Notes: a model not told the origin generated them from the letters alone. Counted from the first letter of the stretch, positions 27,116-35,077 are shown. The stretch is DNA of 64,000 bases from VBDM01 sp963699535 (GCA_963699535.1 CAVOUJ010000017.1:1-64000), one strand, 5' to 3'. Numbers and translations: made by a program.

Positions 27116-27736
27116 ATGGATGCAGCATCGCCAGAGCTCGTTGCGGTTGTACGAGAGGACTTGAACTATCTAGTGACTGATTGGCCCACCGGAGACATAG
27201 GAGATGATGAGATCAGGCGCAATAGCGCTGTACTGCGCCGGTTGTTCACTTATCGGGACCTAATCAAGGTCTGGATCACCGTGGTGGGCAAGAAGGACTT
27301 CTTGGTACCAAGCTCCTTTATTCACGTGACCGATGTTAACCGACTGAAGGAAGTTACCTTCGCTACTTCCAGTCCAGTGCAAGACGTAGGAATGAACCTC
27401 CTCGCGGCCATAGAATTCAACAAGATTCAGGACGGCGCAGCGCCCATATCGTTCAAACACGAGGTAGCACCGCTAAAGCGCTACCTCAACCAGCCGGCCT
27501 GCGTTTTTTCTGGCGTGCTCATCACCCGAGACGAGTTAGTTCGGTTCGTGACGAACAAACTTGGTAGCGCGCACTTCGATGACGGGCGACACAAACCCGA
27601 CGAACGCCCCATCCAGGCCATGACGCAGTACTCGATCGGTAACCGCCCGGCGCTTATTCGCGAAATGCTTTCCTGTGGTCAAGTATTGGCGGCATCCGAA
27701 TCCACGAAGGAATTGATTGCGGCGCTAAGGAGATAG
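27116..27736 (+). CDS. Hypothetical protein, island gene
   Basis: 206 residues, soluble, with no signal peptide. It starts MDAASPELVAVVREDLNYLV and contains FTYRDLIKVWITVVGKKDF, EVAPLKRYLNQPACVFSGVL and IGNRPALIREMLSCGQVLAA. I do not recognise the family. Codon choice includes many A/T-ending codons (for instance gta, tta, aaa), unlike the core genes here, which supports horizontal origin. The 150 bp upstream (26966-27115) contain no feature I could support beyond some repeated GCGCG. Confidence 0.5.
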   Translation: MDAASPELVAVVREDLNYLVTDWPTGDIGDDEIRRNSAVLRRLFTYRDLIKVWITVVGKKDFLVPSSFIHVTDVNRLKEVTFATSSPVQDVGMNLLAAIEFNKIQDGAAPISFKHEVAPLKRYLNQPACVFSGVLITRDELVRFVTNKLGSAHFDDGRHKPDERPIQAMTQYSIGNRPALIREMLSCGQVLAASESTKELIAALRR

Positions 27737-27765
27737 GATGGCCAACATTTCGCCCCGCCCGGACG

Positions 27766-27852
27766 CGCGCGAGCGACGTAGCCTTTGACCGCGCCAACCA
27801 TGCGCTCCGCAAGCGCCTTAGCTTTGGGAGACGGCGAAGATGATTTGGCCAT
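27766..27852 (-). pseudogene. Possible truncated phage-type small-protein start
   Basis: An ATG at 27852 opens MAKSSSPSPKAKALAERMVG, AVKGYVARA. After that the reading frame runs on as the antisense of the neighbouring gene's end. The short helical pattern (two-helix start ending in AVKGYVARA) resembles the N-termini of small phage-associated proteins that continue with APLEARIAALE-like repeats. If so, only the first 29 residues survive. The evidence is weak because it rests on one short stretch. Confidence 0.25.
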
Positions 27853-27857
27853 GGGTT

Positions 27858-28781
27858 TCAGGCCCGCAATTTCACGACCTGCCCGCTCCGATCGCGCACC
27901 GATGGCAATGCCGGCGGTTCTATGCCTAAGTGGGCCCGCAAAAGGTTGTCGGCGCAAGCCTCAGCCGCCTCGCGTAGTTTCGCCTTGAGCAACTTGCCGT
28001 TCGTTTGGAGCTCTTCCATCATTATTTGGTCGGGCCTTTGCTGTCCCATCGTGGGATGCGGTTTTCTCCTCTCATCGAAGTCGGGCACTTCGGAGACGCG
28101 CACCTCGGCGAACCCTCGGCAGGGTCGCCGCCAAATCACGACCGAGTCCGAGAGGCGGAACAGGCGGATTGCCGCCTCGTACACCACGCGGGCGGTACTG
28201 TCGAGCGCCCATCGGGTGGTCTGGACCTCAAGGACAATACTGTTCGGGAAAGTTTCCTTGAGGGTGTTGTTGAGCCTCAATCGGCTCAACCGGACTTCGT
28301 CTTCGGGCCCGCAGACAGTTCCGGGCGAAGGCACACATGGCGGCGCTTCCTTATCCCAGTCTGGTTTCCAGGCTGCTTTGCCATCCCAAAAGCCCCGCTT
28401 CCGGATGGTTTCAGAATAGGTTTCGAGAGCGATCTTGAGGTTCTGCGGGTACTCCGATGCCGGGCGCACATTCGTAAGCTTGAAGTTCGTCTGGAGCGCG
28501 TTCACGAACCGTTCCTTGAAATACGGGGCCGGATCCTCCAGCCGCATGTCGCCCTCCAGCCTCGCGGCCTCAGACACTGCTAGTGGTATCGCGACGAGCG
28601 GCGCCCCGAACCCGTAGCTAAGCGTAAAGATCGCGCTTGGTGGGTGGTGGATCGCGATGAAGTGCGGGTACGAGGAAAGCGAGAGCGGATCGTTAGGCGT
28701 CACGGGGCGCTGTTTGCCAGCGCAGCCTGACAGGACTATTAGCGTCGCAACGACCATCGCGTTTCTGGCAATTGGTTTCAT
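27858..28781 (-). CDS. Hypothetical lipoprotein
   Basis: 307 residues. The signal peptide with lipobox VATLIVLSGCAGKQRP places it in a membrane leaflet of the envelope. The mature domain is large and mixed alpha/beta: FIAIHHPPSAIFTLSYGFGA, FKERFVNALQTNFKLTNVRP, LKIALETYSETIRKRGFW, then DSTARVVYEAAIRLFRLSDS and VIWRRPCRGFAEVRV. It recalls secreted proteins of the DUF4136/YajG type by strand layout only. It is the last gene of the lower-GC block; its start region faces the cytochrome c gene across 215 bp. Confidence 0.6.
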   Translation of the reverse strand: MKPIARNAMVVATLIVLSGCAGKQRPVTPNDPLSLSSYPHFIAIHHPPSAIFTLSYGFGAPLVAIPLAVSEAARLEGDMRLEDPAPYFKERFVNALQTNFKLTNVRPASEYPQNLKIALETYSETIRKRGFWDGKAAWKPDWDKEAPPCVPSPGTVCGPEDEVRLSRLRLNNTLKETFPNSIVLEVQTTRWALDSTARVVYEAAIRLFRLSDSVVIWRRPCRGFAEVRVSEVPDFDERRKPHPTMGQQRPDQIMMEELQTNGKLLKAKLREAAEACADNLLRAHLGIEPPALPSVRDRSGQVVKLRA

Positions 28782-28842
28782 TAGTGAGACTCCTTTCCTT
28801 GCCGCTTGCCGACACTGCGCTTGCCGGTGCTTCTGGCAGAGT

Positions 28843-28856
28843 GGTACAGATGTACC
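28843..28856. promoter_or_regulatory. Inverted repeat GGTACA-GA-TGTACC
   Basis: A perfect 6-bp inverted repeat with a 2-bp spacer lies 61 bp upstream of the lipoprotein gene (start 28781) and 140 bp upstream of the cytochrome c gene. The divergent arrangement and perfect symmetry fit a repressor or activator site. No regulator gene is adjacent. Confidence 0.4.
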
Positions 28857-28948
28857 GAAAGGACGGGCCCTGCTGGCCCTAAAACCAGAACGGTTTCAGT
28901 GCTTCCTATTTGCAGGTCATACTACTCCCTATGGGTGCCGATTCAACA

Positions 28949-28964
28949 TCCCATGATCATGGGA
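28949..28964. promoter_or_regulatory. Perfect 16-bp palindrome upstream of the cytochrome c gene
   Basis: TCCCATGATCATGGGA is fully self-complementary. Its right edge is 32 bp from the cytochrome c ATG at 28997, where an operator over the promoter or transcription start would lie. The surrounding 28782-28996 region contains no other gene. Confidence 0.4.
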
Positions 28965-28996
28965 GGTATCCAACAGGTTCCGCAGAGGAGACATCG

Positions 28997-29884
28997 ATGA
29001 AGCGATACCTGAAATGGGGCGTTCTCGTCGCATTGATCCTGGTCCTTGCGCTGGGCGCTCTCGTTGCGACCGGCTTGATCCTGGGCGAGCAGCGCGCTGC
29101 CCGCCGTATCGGTATCACCGTGGCGCCGGTGTCGCTGCGCAGCGATGCCGAGGCGGTCGAGCGCGGTCGCTATCTGTACAGCTCGCGCGGATGCGTGGAC
29201 TGCCACGGTGACAACGGCGGCGGCGCCACGCTGGCCGATGACGGCAAGGGTCTAAAACTGGCGGGCCCGAATCTCACGGCAGGCAATCCGCGCATGGCCT
29301 CCTACCAAGCGGTGGACTGGGTGCGCAGCATCCGCCATGGCGTGGGCGCCGACGGGCGCGCGCTGCGCCTGATGCCCAGCGAGGACTACAACCGCCTGAC
29401 GAACGACGACCTGGCCGGCATCGTGGCCTATGTGCGCCAGCTCGCGCCGCAGACCGGCCGCGAGCTGGGAATCATCCAGCTGCCGCTGCCCGGCCGCGTG
29501 ATGTACGGTCTGGGCGCCATTCCCGAGGCCGTGACCAAGATCGACCACAGCCTGCCGCCCGCCAAGCCGGTACCCGAAGGCGTGACTGTCGAGCACGGAC
29601 GCTACGTCGCGCAGATGTGCGCCGGCTGCCACGGCGCGCGTCTGCAGGGCGGCAAGATCCCCGGCGCCCCGCCCGACTGGCCGGCCGCCGCGCGCCTTGC
29701 CCCCGGAGAAGGCAGCGTGATGCCCCGCTACAAGGACGCCGAAGCTTTCGTGGCCATGATGCGCAGCGGCAAGCGCGCCGACGGCAGCGCCATCGCCGTG
29801 ATGCCCTTCGCCTCGCTCAAGACCATGAGCGACACCGACCTGCGCGCACTGCACTTGTACCTGGCGAAGCCAGCTTCCCCTTAG
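28997..29884 (+). CDS. Membrane-anchored diheme cytochrome c
   Basis: 295 residues from the ATG at 28997, with AGAGGAG eight bases upstream. An uncleaved-looking N-terminal helix (WGVLVALILVLALGALVATG) leads to two cytochrome c domains. The first has CVDCH near residue 70 and a distal Met in ALRLMPSED. The second has CAGCH near residue 213 and AIAVMPFASL. It resembles the cytochrome subunit of membrane alcohol/aldehyde dehydrogenases, but no dehydrogenase gene is adjacent. High GC returns here. Two palindromes upstream suggest regulated expression. Confidence 0.87.
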   Translation: MKRYLKWGVLVALILVLALGALVATGLILGEQRAARRIGITVAPVSLRSDAEAVERGRYLYSSRGCVDCHGDNGGGATLADDGKGLKLAGPNLTAGNPRMASYQAVDWVRSIRHGVGADGRALRLMPSEDYNRLTNDDLAGIVAYVRQLAPQTGRELGIIQLPLPGRVMYGLGAIPEAVTKIDHSLPPAKPVPEGVTVEHGRYVAQMCAGCHGARLQGGKIPGAPPDWPAAARLAPGEGSVMPRYKDAEAFVAMMRSGKRADGSAIAVMPFASLKTMSDTDLRALHLYLAKPASP

Positions 29885-30003
29885 GGCAGGGATGTTCGGG
29901 GGAAGCTTTGACCGTTTTGATACTGTTGCAACTCAGTATTTGCAGATGGCGGGGCAACTAAATTGGTTCTGAGGTCTACCCCCCATGAGCTGGAGGAGCG
30001 TAA

Positions 30004-30402
30004 ATGAAAATTACTGTCACTTATTGGATCAGCACCGGATTGCTAGTACTTCTGTACTTTGCTGGCGCAGCCTTCTATTTACTCCAGCACGACTCAGTGG
30101 TTGCAGCACTTGGTGCCCTAGGCTATCCAGCATACCTTGCGACCTTGTTGCCGGTCGTCAAAATATTGGGACCATTGGCCATCCTGGTGCGTAAGTGGAT
30201 TGCACTTAGCGACCTCGCTTATGCCGGCATGTTTTTCCATCTTATTCTTGCTGCGTCAGCGCATATGAACGCAGGGGATGGCGGTTATCCTCCCGCTATC
30301 GTTGGATTAGCCGTGTTGATCGTATCGTTCTTTACTCAGAATGCTGTTCGCAAGGGTAAATCCCCTCACGCGGGAACCCGATTTGGAGTGGCAAGTTCAT
30401 AG
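30004..30402 (+). CDS. DoxX-like membrane protein
   Basis: 132 residues with four hydrophobic helices: YWISTGLLVLLYFAGAAFYL, YLATLLPVVKILGPLAIL, LAYAGMFFHLILAASAHM and the last near PAIVGLAVLIVSFFTQ. The short length and the K-I-L-G-P-L-A turn after helix 2 fit the DoxX_2 family. A GGAGG ribosome-binding site lies 7 bases upstream. The gene is distinctly lower in GC than its neighbours, with codons such as aaa, att and tta, so it may be acquired. It lies between two high-GC genes with 119 bp upstream and 57 bp downstream that contain nothing I could call. Confidence 0.75.
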   Translation: MKITVTYWISTGLLVLLYFAGAAFYLLQHDSVVAALGALGYPAYLATLLPVVKILGPLAILVRKWIALSDLAYAGMFFHLILAASAHMNAGDGGYPPAIVGLAVLIVSFFTQNAVRKGKSPHAGTRFGVASS

Positions 30403-30459
30403 ATATCCGGGGGCAAGGCGACCCGGAACATCTCCTCTTGTTGTTCGGGCGCCCCTCCT

Positions 30460-31176
30460 ATGGATCCTCAGCTTAGGTCGCTGTTCGAGGCCGCGACGCG
30501 GCCCTATATCGCGGCGGGACGCTACGCGTGGCATTTCACCCGGGGGAAGCTGCGCCACGACCCGGTGTTCTTTTCCCTCCTGCGCCACGGCTTTCTGCCG
30601 GACCGGGGAGCCTTGCTCGACCTGGGCTGCGGCCAGGGCATTCTGTTGTCGCTGCTCAAGGCGGCGAAGGAGCAGTACCAGGCCGGGGTGTGGCCGCGAG
30701 ATTGGCCCAGCGCCTCCGCTGAATCTGCACCTGCTGGGCATCGAGCTGAGCGAGCGCCGGGTGCGGGCGGCGCGCTGCGCGCTCGGCGAGCGGAGCACAG
30801 GTGGTTCAAGGCGATCTGCGTCATCGGGAATTGCCGCCGTGCTTCGGCAGTCGACGATGCTCGACGTACTGTTCTATCTGGAGAAAGACAGAGCAGCAGC
30901 GCGTGCTCGACAAGGCTGCGGGTGCGCTCGAGCCCGGCGGCCTGTTATTGGTGCGCGAGACCGATGCCGACGGTGGCTTCGAGATTCGCGATGAGCCGGT
31001 GGAGCGAGCGCTTCGCGGCCGCACTTCGCGGCGATTTCCGGCAGCGGGAGCATTACCGCAGCGCCGCCGAGTGGACTGCGGAGTTGGAGAGCCGCGGTTT
31101 TTCCCTGGACGTTCAGCCGATGAGCGCGGGCACGCCGTTCGCCAACTTCCTGTTCGTGGCCCGGAAGGTCAGCTAG
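30460..31176 (+). CDS. Class I SAM-dependent methyltransferase (frameshifted)
   Basis: About 238 codons. The clean start MDPQLRSLFEAATRPYIAAG leads to motif I (ALLDLGCGQGILLSLLKAAK). The following parts are spread over frames: NLHLLGIELSERRVRAARCA, then QRVLDKAAGALEPGGLLLVR (motif VI region) and the intact end EWTAELESRGFSLDVQPMSA, GTPFANFLFVARKVS. Slips lie near 30710, 30795, 30870 and 31015. The pattern fits a methyltransferase associated with phospholipid or polyketide modification in betaproteobacteria, but the substrate is unknown. Its end overlaps the convergent maiA gene by 8 bp. Confidence 0.75.
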   Translation: MDPQLRSLFEAATRPYIAAGRYAWHFTRGKLRHDPVFFSLLRHGFLPDRGALLDLGCGQGILLSLLKAAKEQYQAGVWPRDWPSASAESAPAGHRAERAPGAGGALRARRAEHRWFKAICVIGNCRRASAVDDARRTVLSGERQSSSACSTRLRVRSSPAACYWCARPMPTVASRFAMSRWSERFAAALRGDFRQREHYRSAAEWTAELESRGFSLDVQPMSAGTPFANFLFVARKVS

Positions 31177-31806
31177 CGTCGAGTTGCTTGGAGGGCTGCG
31201 CCTGGATGAAAGGCTCGAGCTTCATGCACGCCTCGTGTATCCGCATGACCGTCGGGTAGGGCTTCAGATCGCAGTTGTAGCGCTGCGCATTGAACACCTG
31301 CGGCACGAGGCAGCAGTCGGCCATAGTGATCTCGTCGCGAAAGCAGAATCTCCCGTGTTTGCCGTGTTCGGCGAGGAACGACTCCATTATCCGGAATCCG
31401 TCGGCGATCCAGTGGCGGTACCACGTATTCACGCTCTCCTCGTCCAGCTTGTATGCCGCGCGGATGTGCTTCAGCGTGCGCTGTTGTTGAGCGGATGGAT
31501 CTCGCAGGCGATGATCTGCGAAAACGCGCGGACGTAGTGCCGGTTGATCGGGTCCGCGGGTAGCAGCTTCGGCCCGGGATGCGCCTCGTCCAGGTATTCG
31601 ATGATCGCAAGCGACTGGGTGAGAATGTGTCCCGCGTCGTCGAGCGCCGGGACCAGGCCTTGGGAGTTGATCGCCTTGTATTTCGCCTCAAGGTGCTCGG
31701 CCTTGGGCAGGCTGACGAGCGCCGGCTCGTACTCGAGGCCCTTGTAGTTCAGCGCGATCCGCACGCGAAACGAGGCCGAAGACCGGGAAAAAGTGTAGAG
31801 CTTCAT
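31169..31806 (-). CDS. maiA: Maleylacetoacetate isomerase (zeta-class GST), one frameshift
   Basis: About 212 residues, the family length. The zeta-class glutathione motif SSASFRVRIALNYKGLEYEP is present near the N-terminus, followed by NSQGLVPALDDAGHILTQSL (cis-Pro and glutathione contacts) and HPLNN. One missing base near 31480 splits the frame. The second half continues as WYRHWIADGFRIMESFLAEH and ITMADCCLVPQVFNAQRYNC, typical of the family C-terminal domain. It isomerises maleylacetoacetate in tyrosine/homogentisate breakdown. The SemiSWEET gene lies 10 bp upstream on the same strand. Confidence 0.88.
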
Positions 31807-31816
31807 CGCGGGCAGG

Positions 31817-32068
31817 TTACCCGAAGCGGAGTTTCATCGCCAGCACGGTCCCGGCGAGGACGAGCGTCACGCCGTTGCAGACGATGATCGGCCAGGCCCC
31901 GAGCAGAAGCCCGTAGACGAACCAAAGCGCCACGCCGGACGTGAAGATCAGATACATCGACAGCGACAGGTCGCGCGCCGATCGCGTCTGCCAGATGCGC
32001 CACACCTGGGGAACGAAGGCGAGGGTGGTGAGCGCGCCGGCTAGAGCGCCGATCAGATCGTTGTTCAT
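31817..32068 (-). CDS. SemiSWEET/PQ-loop sugar transporter
   Basis: 83 residues forming a single three-helix bundle, which dimerises to make a transport path in this family. The PQ signature is in ALTTLAFVPQVWRIWQTRSA, followed by LSLSMYLIFTSGVALWFVYG and a third helix IVCNGVTLVLAGTVLAMKL. The start ATG at 32068 lies 3 bp downstream of the acyl-CoA ligase stop, so the two genes are probably co-transcribed. The substrate in bacteria is thought to be sugars; here it is unknown. Confidence 0.88.
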   Translation of the reverse strand: MNNDLIGALAGALTTLAFVPQVWRIWQTRSARDLSLSMYLIFTSGVALWFVYGLLLGAWPIIVCNGVTLVLAGTVLAMKLRFG

Positions 32069-32070
32069 GT

Positions 32071-33702
32071 TCAAGCCTTGCCCTTCCTTTGTTCTTCCCG
32101 CATTCGCAGGACGCGCCGCTGCACCTTGCCTGTCGTAGTCATCGGCAGGGCATCGATGAACTCTATTTCCTTGGGATACTCGTAAGGGGCGAGCTTGCCG
32201 CGCACGTGCTGCTGCAATTCCGCTTCCAGCTCGGCCGAGGGACGGTAGCCCGGCGTGAGCACGATGAAGGCTTTCACGACATTGGTGCGCTCCGGATCGG
32301 GGCTTCCCACCACCGCGGCATTGGCCACCGCGGGATGCTTGACCAGGCAGTTTTCGATTTCCGATGGGCCGATGCGGTAGCCTGAGCTCTTGAACATGTC
32401 GTCGGCCCGGCCCTGGTACCAGAAATCTCCGTCCGCATCGCGCCTGGCGAGGTCCCCTGTCCGGCACCACTTGCCGGTATATTTTTTTCGCGTCGCTTCG
32501 GGATTCTTCCAGTATTCGAGGAAAAATACCGGATCGCCCTCGTCCCAGGCCGCCACTTCCCCTATCTCGCCGACCGGGACCTCGTTGCCCGCGTCGTCGA
32601 TGCAGGCGACCCGATGGCCCGGGTACGGCCGTCCGATCGAGCCTGGCTTGGCGGGCCACAGGGTGTGCGAATTGCCGACGATGTAGTTGATCTCGGTCTG
32701 GCCAAACATCTCGTTGACCGTCGCGCCGAGCGCCTCGCGGCTCCAGGCGAATACCGTCTCGCCCACCGATTCTCCGGCGCTCATGATCGAGCGCAGGGAA
32801 ATCCCGTATCGCTCCTTCGGCCGCGGCACCGCCTTCATCATCATCTTGAGCGCGGTCGGAAAGAGAAAAGTGTTGCGCACGCCGTATTTCTGCATCAGCC
32901 AGAACGCCTTTTCGGGATCGAAGCGGCCGCGGTAGCCGAGAATCGGAGTGCCGAAATACAACGACGGGAGGAGCGCATCCATCAGGCCGCCGGTCCAGGC
33001 CCAGTCCGCCGGAGACCAGAAAAAATCGCCGCCTCGAGGAAAGAGATCGTGGGAGTGCACGAAGCCCGGGATGTTTCCGAGGAGCACGCGCTGCGGCATG
33101 AGCGCGCCCTTGGGGGGGCCGGTCGTGCCGCTGGTGTAGATGAGGAGCGCCGGTTCGTCCGCGGCGGTATCGACCGGAGAGAAGCTGGACGACGCGTTTT
33201 CAAGGAGGGTTTCCCAGGGCCGCACCCAGGATTCGCTGGCGCCCGCGACACCGATGACGGATTTCAGCATCGGAAGCTTGTCGTGAATCTGGGCGAGGTT
33301 GGGCAGCGACGCGGGATCGACGAGTGCAGCGACCGCTTCACTATCCTGGAGCCGGTACTCCAGCGCCTCCGGACCGAAGAGCACCGAAAGGGGCATCGCC
33401 ACAGCGCCCATCTGGTAGCAGGCAAGGTGTGCTATTGCCGTTTCGATGCGCTGCGGAAGGATGACGGCGATACGCTCGCCGCGCTTGATGCCCAGGCCCA
33501 AGAGCGCGTTCGAGAGCCGGTTTGCCTCCTGCTGCAGATCCCAGAAGCTGCGTACCGCGGTGGCCCCGCCCTCGTCCTCCCAGTAGAGAGCGACGCGGCT
33601 GCGGTCCCGCGCGTGCTGGCCGCAGCAGGCGGCAGCCATGTTGAAGCGCGCCGGCACCTGCCATTTGAAGCCGTCATAGACCTCGCGATAACGATCCGGC
33701 AT
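32071..33702 (-). CDS. AMP-dependent acyl-CoA synthetase
   Basis: 543 residues from the ATG at 33702. The P-loop-like AMP-binding motif is PALLIYTSGTTGPPKGALMP. The core motif YWKNPEATRKKYTGKWCRTG and the hinge DLARRDADGDFWYQGRADDM follow. The C-terminal catalytic Lys is in MTTTGKVQRRVLRMRE. The closest type by overall pattern is the medium-chain acyl-CoA/acetoacetyl-CoA or acetyl-CoA synthetase-like group (FFWSPADWAWTGGLMDALLP). It activates a carboxylic acid to its CoA thioester. A palindrome lies just ahead of the start codon. Confidence 0.9.
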   Translation of the reverse strand: MPDRYREVYDGFKWQVPARFNMAAACCGQHARDRSRVALYWEDEGGATAVRSFWDLQQEANRLSNALLGLGIKRGERIAVILPQRIETAIAHLACYQMGAVAMPLSVLFGPEALEYRLQDSEAVAALVDPASLPNLAQIHDKLPMLKSVIGVAGASESWVRPWETLLENASSSFSPVDTAADEPALLIYTSGTTGPPKGALMPQRVLLGNIPGFVHSHDLFPRGGDFFWSPADWAWTGGLMDALLPSLYFGTPILGYRGRFDPEKAFWLMQKYGVRNTFLFPTALKMMMKAVPRPKERYGISLRSIMSAGESVGETVFAWSREALGATVNEMFGQTEINYIVGNSHTLWPAKPGSIGRPYPGHRVACIDDAGNEVPVGEIGEVAAWDEGDPVFFLEYWKNPEATRKKYTGKWCRTGDLARRDADGDFWYQGRADDMFKSSGYRIGPSEIENCLVKHPAVANAAVVGSPDPERTNVVKAFIVLTPGYRPSAELEAELQQHVRGKLAPYEYPKEIEFIDALPMTTTGKVQRRVLRMREEQRKGKA

Positions 33703-33708
33703 ACGGGC

Positions 33709-33724
33709 CCCGAGTATACTCGGG
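33709..33724. promoter_or_regulatory. Perfect 16-bp palindrome in a divergent intergenic region
   Basis: CCCGAGTATACTCGGG is fully self-complementary, centred 15 bp upstream of the acyl-CoA synthetase start and 35 bp upstream of the HAD gene start. The 48-bp gap between these divergent genes leaves little other room for control sites. The TATACT core could itself be a -10 hexamer on either strand, which would make it a shared operator-promoter. Confidence 0.45.
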
Positions 33725-33750
33725 CTTCTTGCCGATTCTCGGGAGGTGGT

Positions 33751-34431
33751 TTGCCTTCGCTGCGCGCGCTCGTCTTCGATGCCTATGGCACGCTTTTCGA
33801 CGTGCATTCCGTCGTCGCGCTTTGCGACGAGCTCTGGCCGGGCAAGGGCGCTGCCTTGAGCCAGTTATGGCGCACGAAGCAGCTCGAGTACACCTGGCAG
33901 CGCAGCCTGATGCGCCGCTACGAGGACTTCGACCGCGTCACCGAAGCCGGACTGTACTACGCCTGCGCGGCGCTCGGACTTGTGCTCGACGATGCCCAAC
34001 GCCGCAGGCTCATGGACGCCTACCTGAAGCTCGCGACCTTCCCGGAAGTCGCAAGGGTCCTCGCCGAGCTGAAATCCATGAAGCTCAGGACTGCCATCCT
34101 GTCCAACGGCTCGCCCGCGATGCTGCGGCCTGTCGTATCCAATGCGGGCCTTCGCAGCCTCATTCCGACGGTGATCAGCGTCGATCCCGGGAAAATCTAC
34201 AAACCCGCGCCCGCCGTATACCGGCTCGCGGTGGAGAAGCTACGCGTGCCCAAGGCGGCGATAGGATTTGTTTCGAGCAACTGCTGGGACGCCTGCGGGG
34301 CGAAGTCCTTCGGCTTTCGCGTGTTCTGGATCAACCGCACCGGGGCGCCCGTCGACGAGCTGGATGCGGCACCCGACTACACCATTCGGAGCCTCGATGA
34401 GCTTCCGGCTCTGGTGCGCCGTCCAACGTAG
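33751..34431 (+). CDS. Haloacid dehalogenase, type II
   Basis: 226 residues from a TTG at 33751, chosen because GGGAGGTGG lies just upstream and the next codons begin the conserved strand. The nucleophile Asp is in ALVFDAYGTLFDVHSVVALC. The second motif is in RTAILSNGSPAMLRPVV, the Lys in GKIYKPAPAVYRLAVEKL and the acidic motif region in FVSSNCWDACGAKSFGFRVF. SNCWDACGAKSFGF is diagnostic for L-2-haloacid dehalogenases, which hydrolyse the carbon-halogen bond of 2-haloacids. The Nudix gene follows after 4 bp. Confidence 0.9.
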   Translation: MPSLRALVFDAYGTLFDVHSVVALCDELWPGKGAALSQLWRTKQLEYTWQRSLMRRYEDFDRVTEAGLYYACAALGLVLDDAQRRRLMDAYLKLATFPEVARVLAELKSMKLRTAILSNGSPAMLRPVVSNAGLRSLIPTVISVDPGKIYKPAPAVYRLAVEKLRVPKAAIGFVSSNCWDACGAKSFGFRVFWINRTGAPVDELDAAPDYTIRSLDELPALVRRPT

Positions 34432-34435
34432 CGGC

Positions 34436-34987
34436 ATGTCTTTCCCTCCGATGAACTTCTGCTCGAGCTGCGGCGCCCGGGTCAGCTTGCGCATTCCGCC
34501 CGAGGACACCGTTCCGCGTCACGTCTGCGACAGCTGCGGGACGATCCATTATCGCAATCCGCTCGTGGTAGTCGGTACCATCCCCGAGTGGGAGGAGCGG
34601 ATCCTGCTGTGCCGGCGCGCCATCGAGCCGCGTCACGGATATTGGACGCTTCCCGCCGGATTCATGGAACTGGGCGAGACGACCGCGCAGGCGGCGCTGC
34701 GCGAAACCCTGGAGGAAGCCAGAGCGCGCGTCGAGCTCGGCGAAGTCTTCACGCTTCTTTCCGTCCCGCACGTGAACCAGGTGCACCTGTACTACCGCGC
34801 CCGGCTGCTCGACCAGGAGTTCGCCGCAGGCGAGGAAACCCTGGAAGTGAGGCTATTCGGCGAAAGCGAGATTCCCTGGGACGCAATCGCCTTCCGCACG
34901 ATCTCGACGACGCTGCGGCACTTCTTCTCCGACAGGAAAGCAGGCCGGTTCCGCCTTCACGCCGGAGAGATCCTTCCGCCGAAGTGA
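34436..34987 (+). CDS. Nudix hydrolase with N-terminal zinc ribbon
   Basis: 183 residues from the ATG at 34436 (34451 is possible). A zinc ribbon (NFCSSCGARV, then HVCDSCGTIHY) precedes a Nudix domain whose box reads GFMELGETTAQAALRETLEE. The usual EExG end is EEAR, a mild deviation. Proteins of this layout hydrolyse ADP-ribose or NADH-like substrates; the zinc ribbon and HYRNPLVVVGTI favour an NudC-related but shorter type. It follows the haloacid dehalogenase by 4 bp. A strong hairpin downstream separates it from the convergent amt. Confidence 0.88.
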   Translation: MSFPPMNFCSSCGARVSLRIPPEDTVPRHVCDSCGTIHYRNPLVVVGTIPEWEERILLCRRAIEPRHGYWTLPAGFMELGETTAQAALRETLEEARARVELGEVFTLLSVPHVNQVHLYYRARLLDQEFAAGEETLEVRLFGESEIPWDAIAFRTISTTLRHFFSDRKAGRFRLHAGEILPPK

Positions 34988-34999
34988 CAGCGCCCTGCA

Positions 35000-35040
35000 C
35001 CGCGCGATGAACGGTGCGAGGCGTCCGTTCCATCGCGCGG
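35000..35040. terminator. Hairpin between convergent Nudix and amt genes
   Basis: The left arm CCGCGCGATGAACGG (35000-35014) pairs with the right arm CCGTTCCATCGCGCGG (35025-35040), one bulged base and a 10-base loop. It lies 12 bp after the Nudix stop and 37 bp after the amt stop (on the other strand), where a shared terminator is expected. There is no long T run on either side, so termination may be weak or aided by Rho. Confidence 0.6.
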
Positions 35041-35077
35041 AGTAAACCGGCGCTGCGTCAGGCGACGTCCGGATTTA

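Noticed and set aside
24700..31000. Second attachment site (repeat of the tRNA 3' end)
   Set aside because: I looked for the last 20 bases of the tRNA downstream and did not find a copy in this stretch; a diverged copy would be missed by eye.
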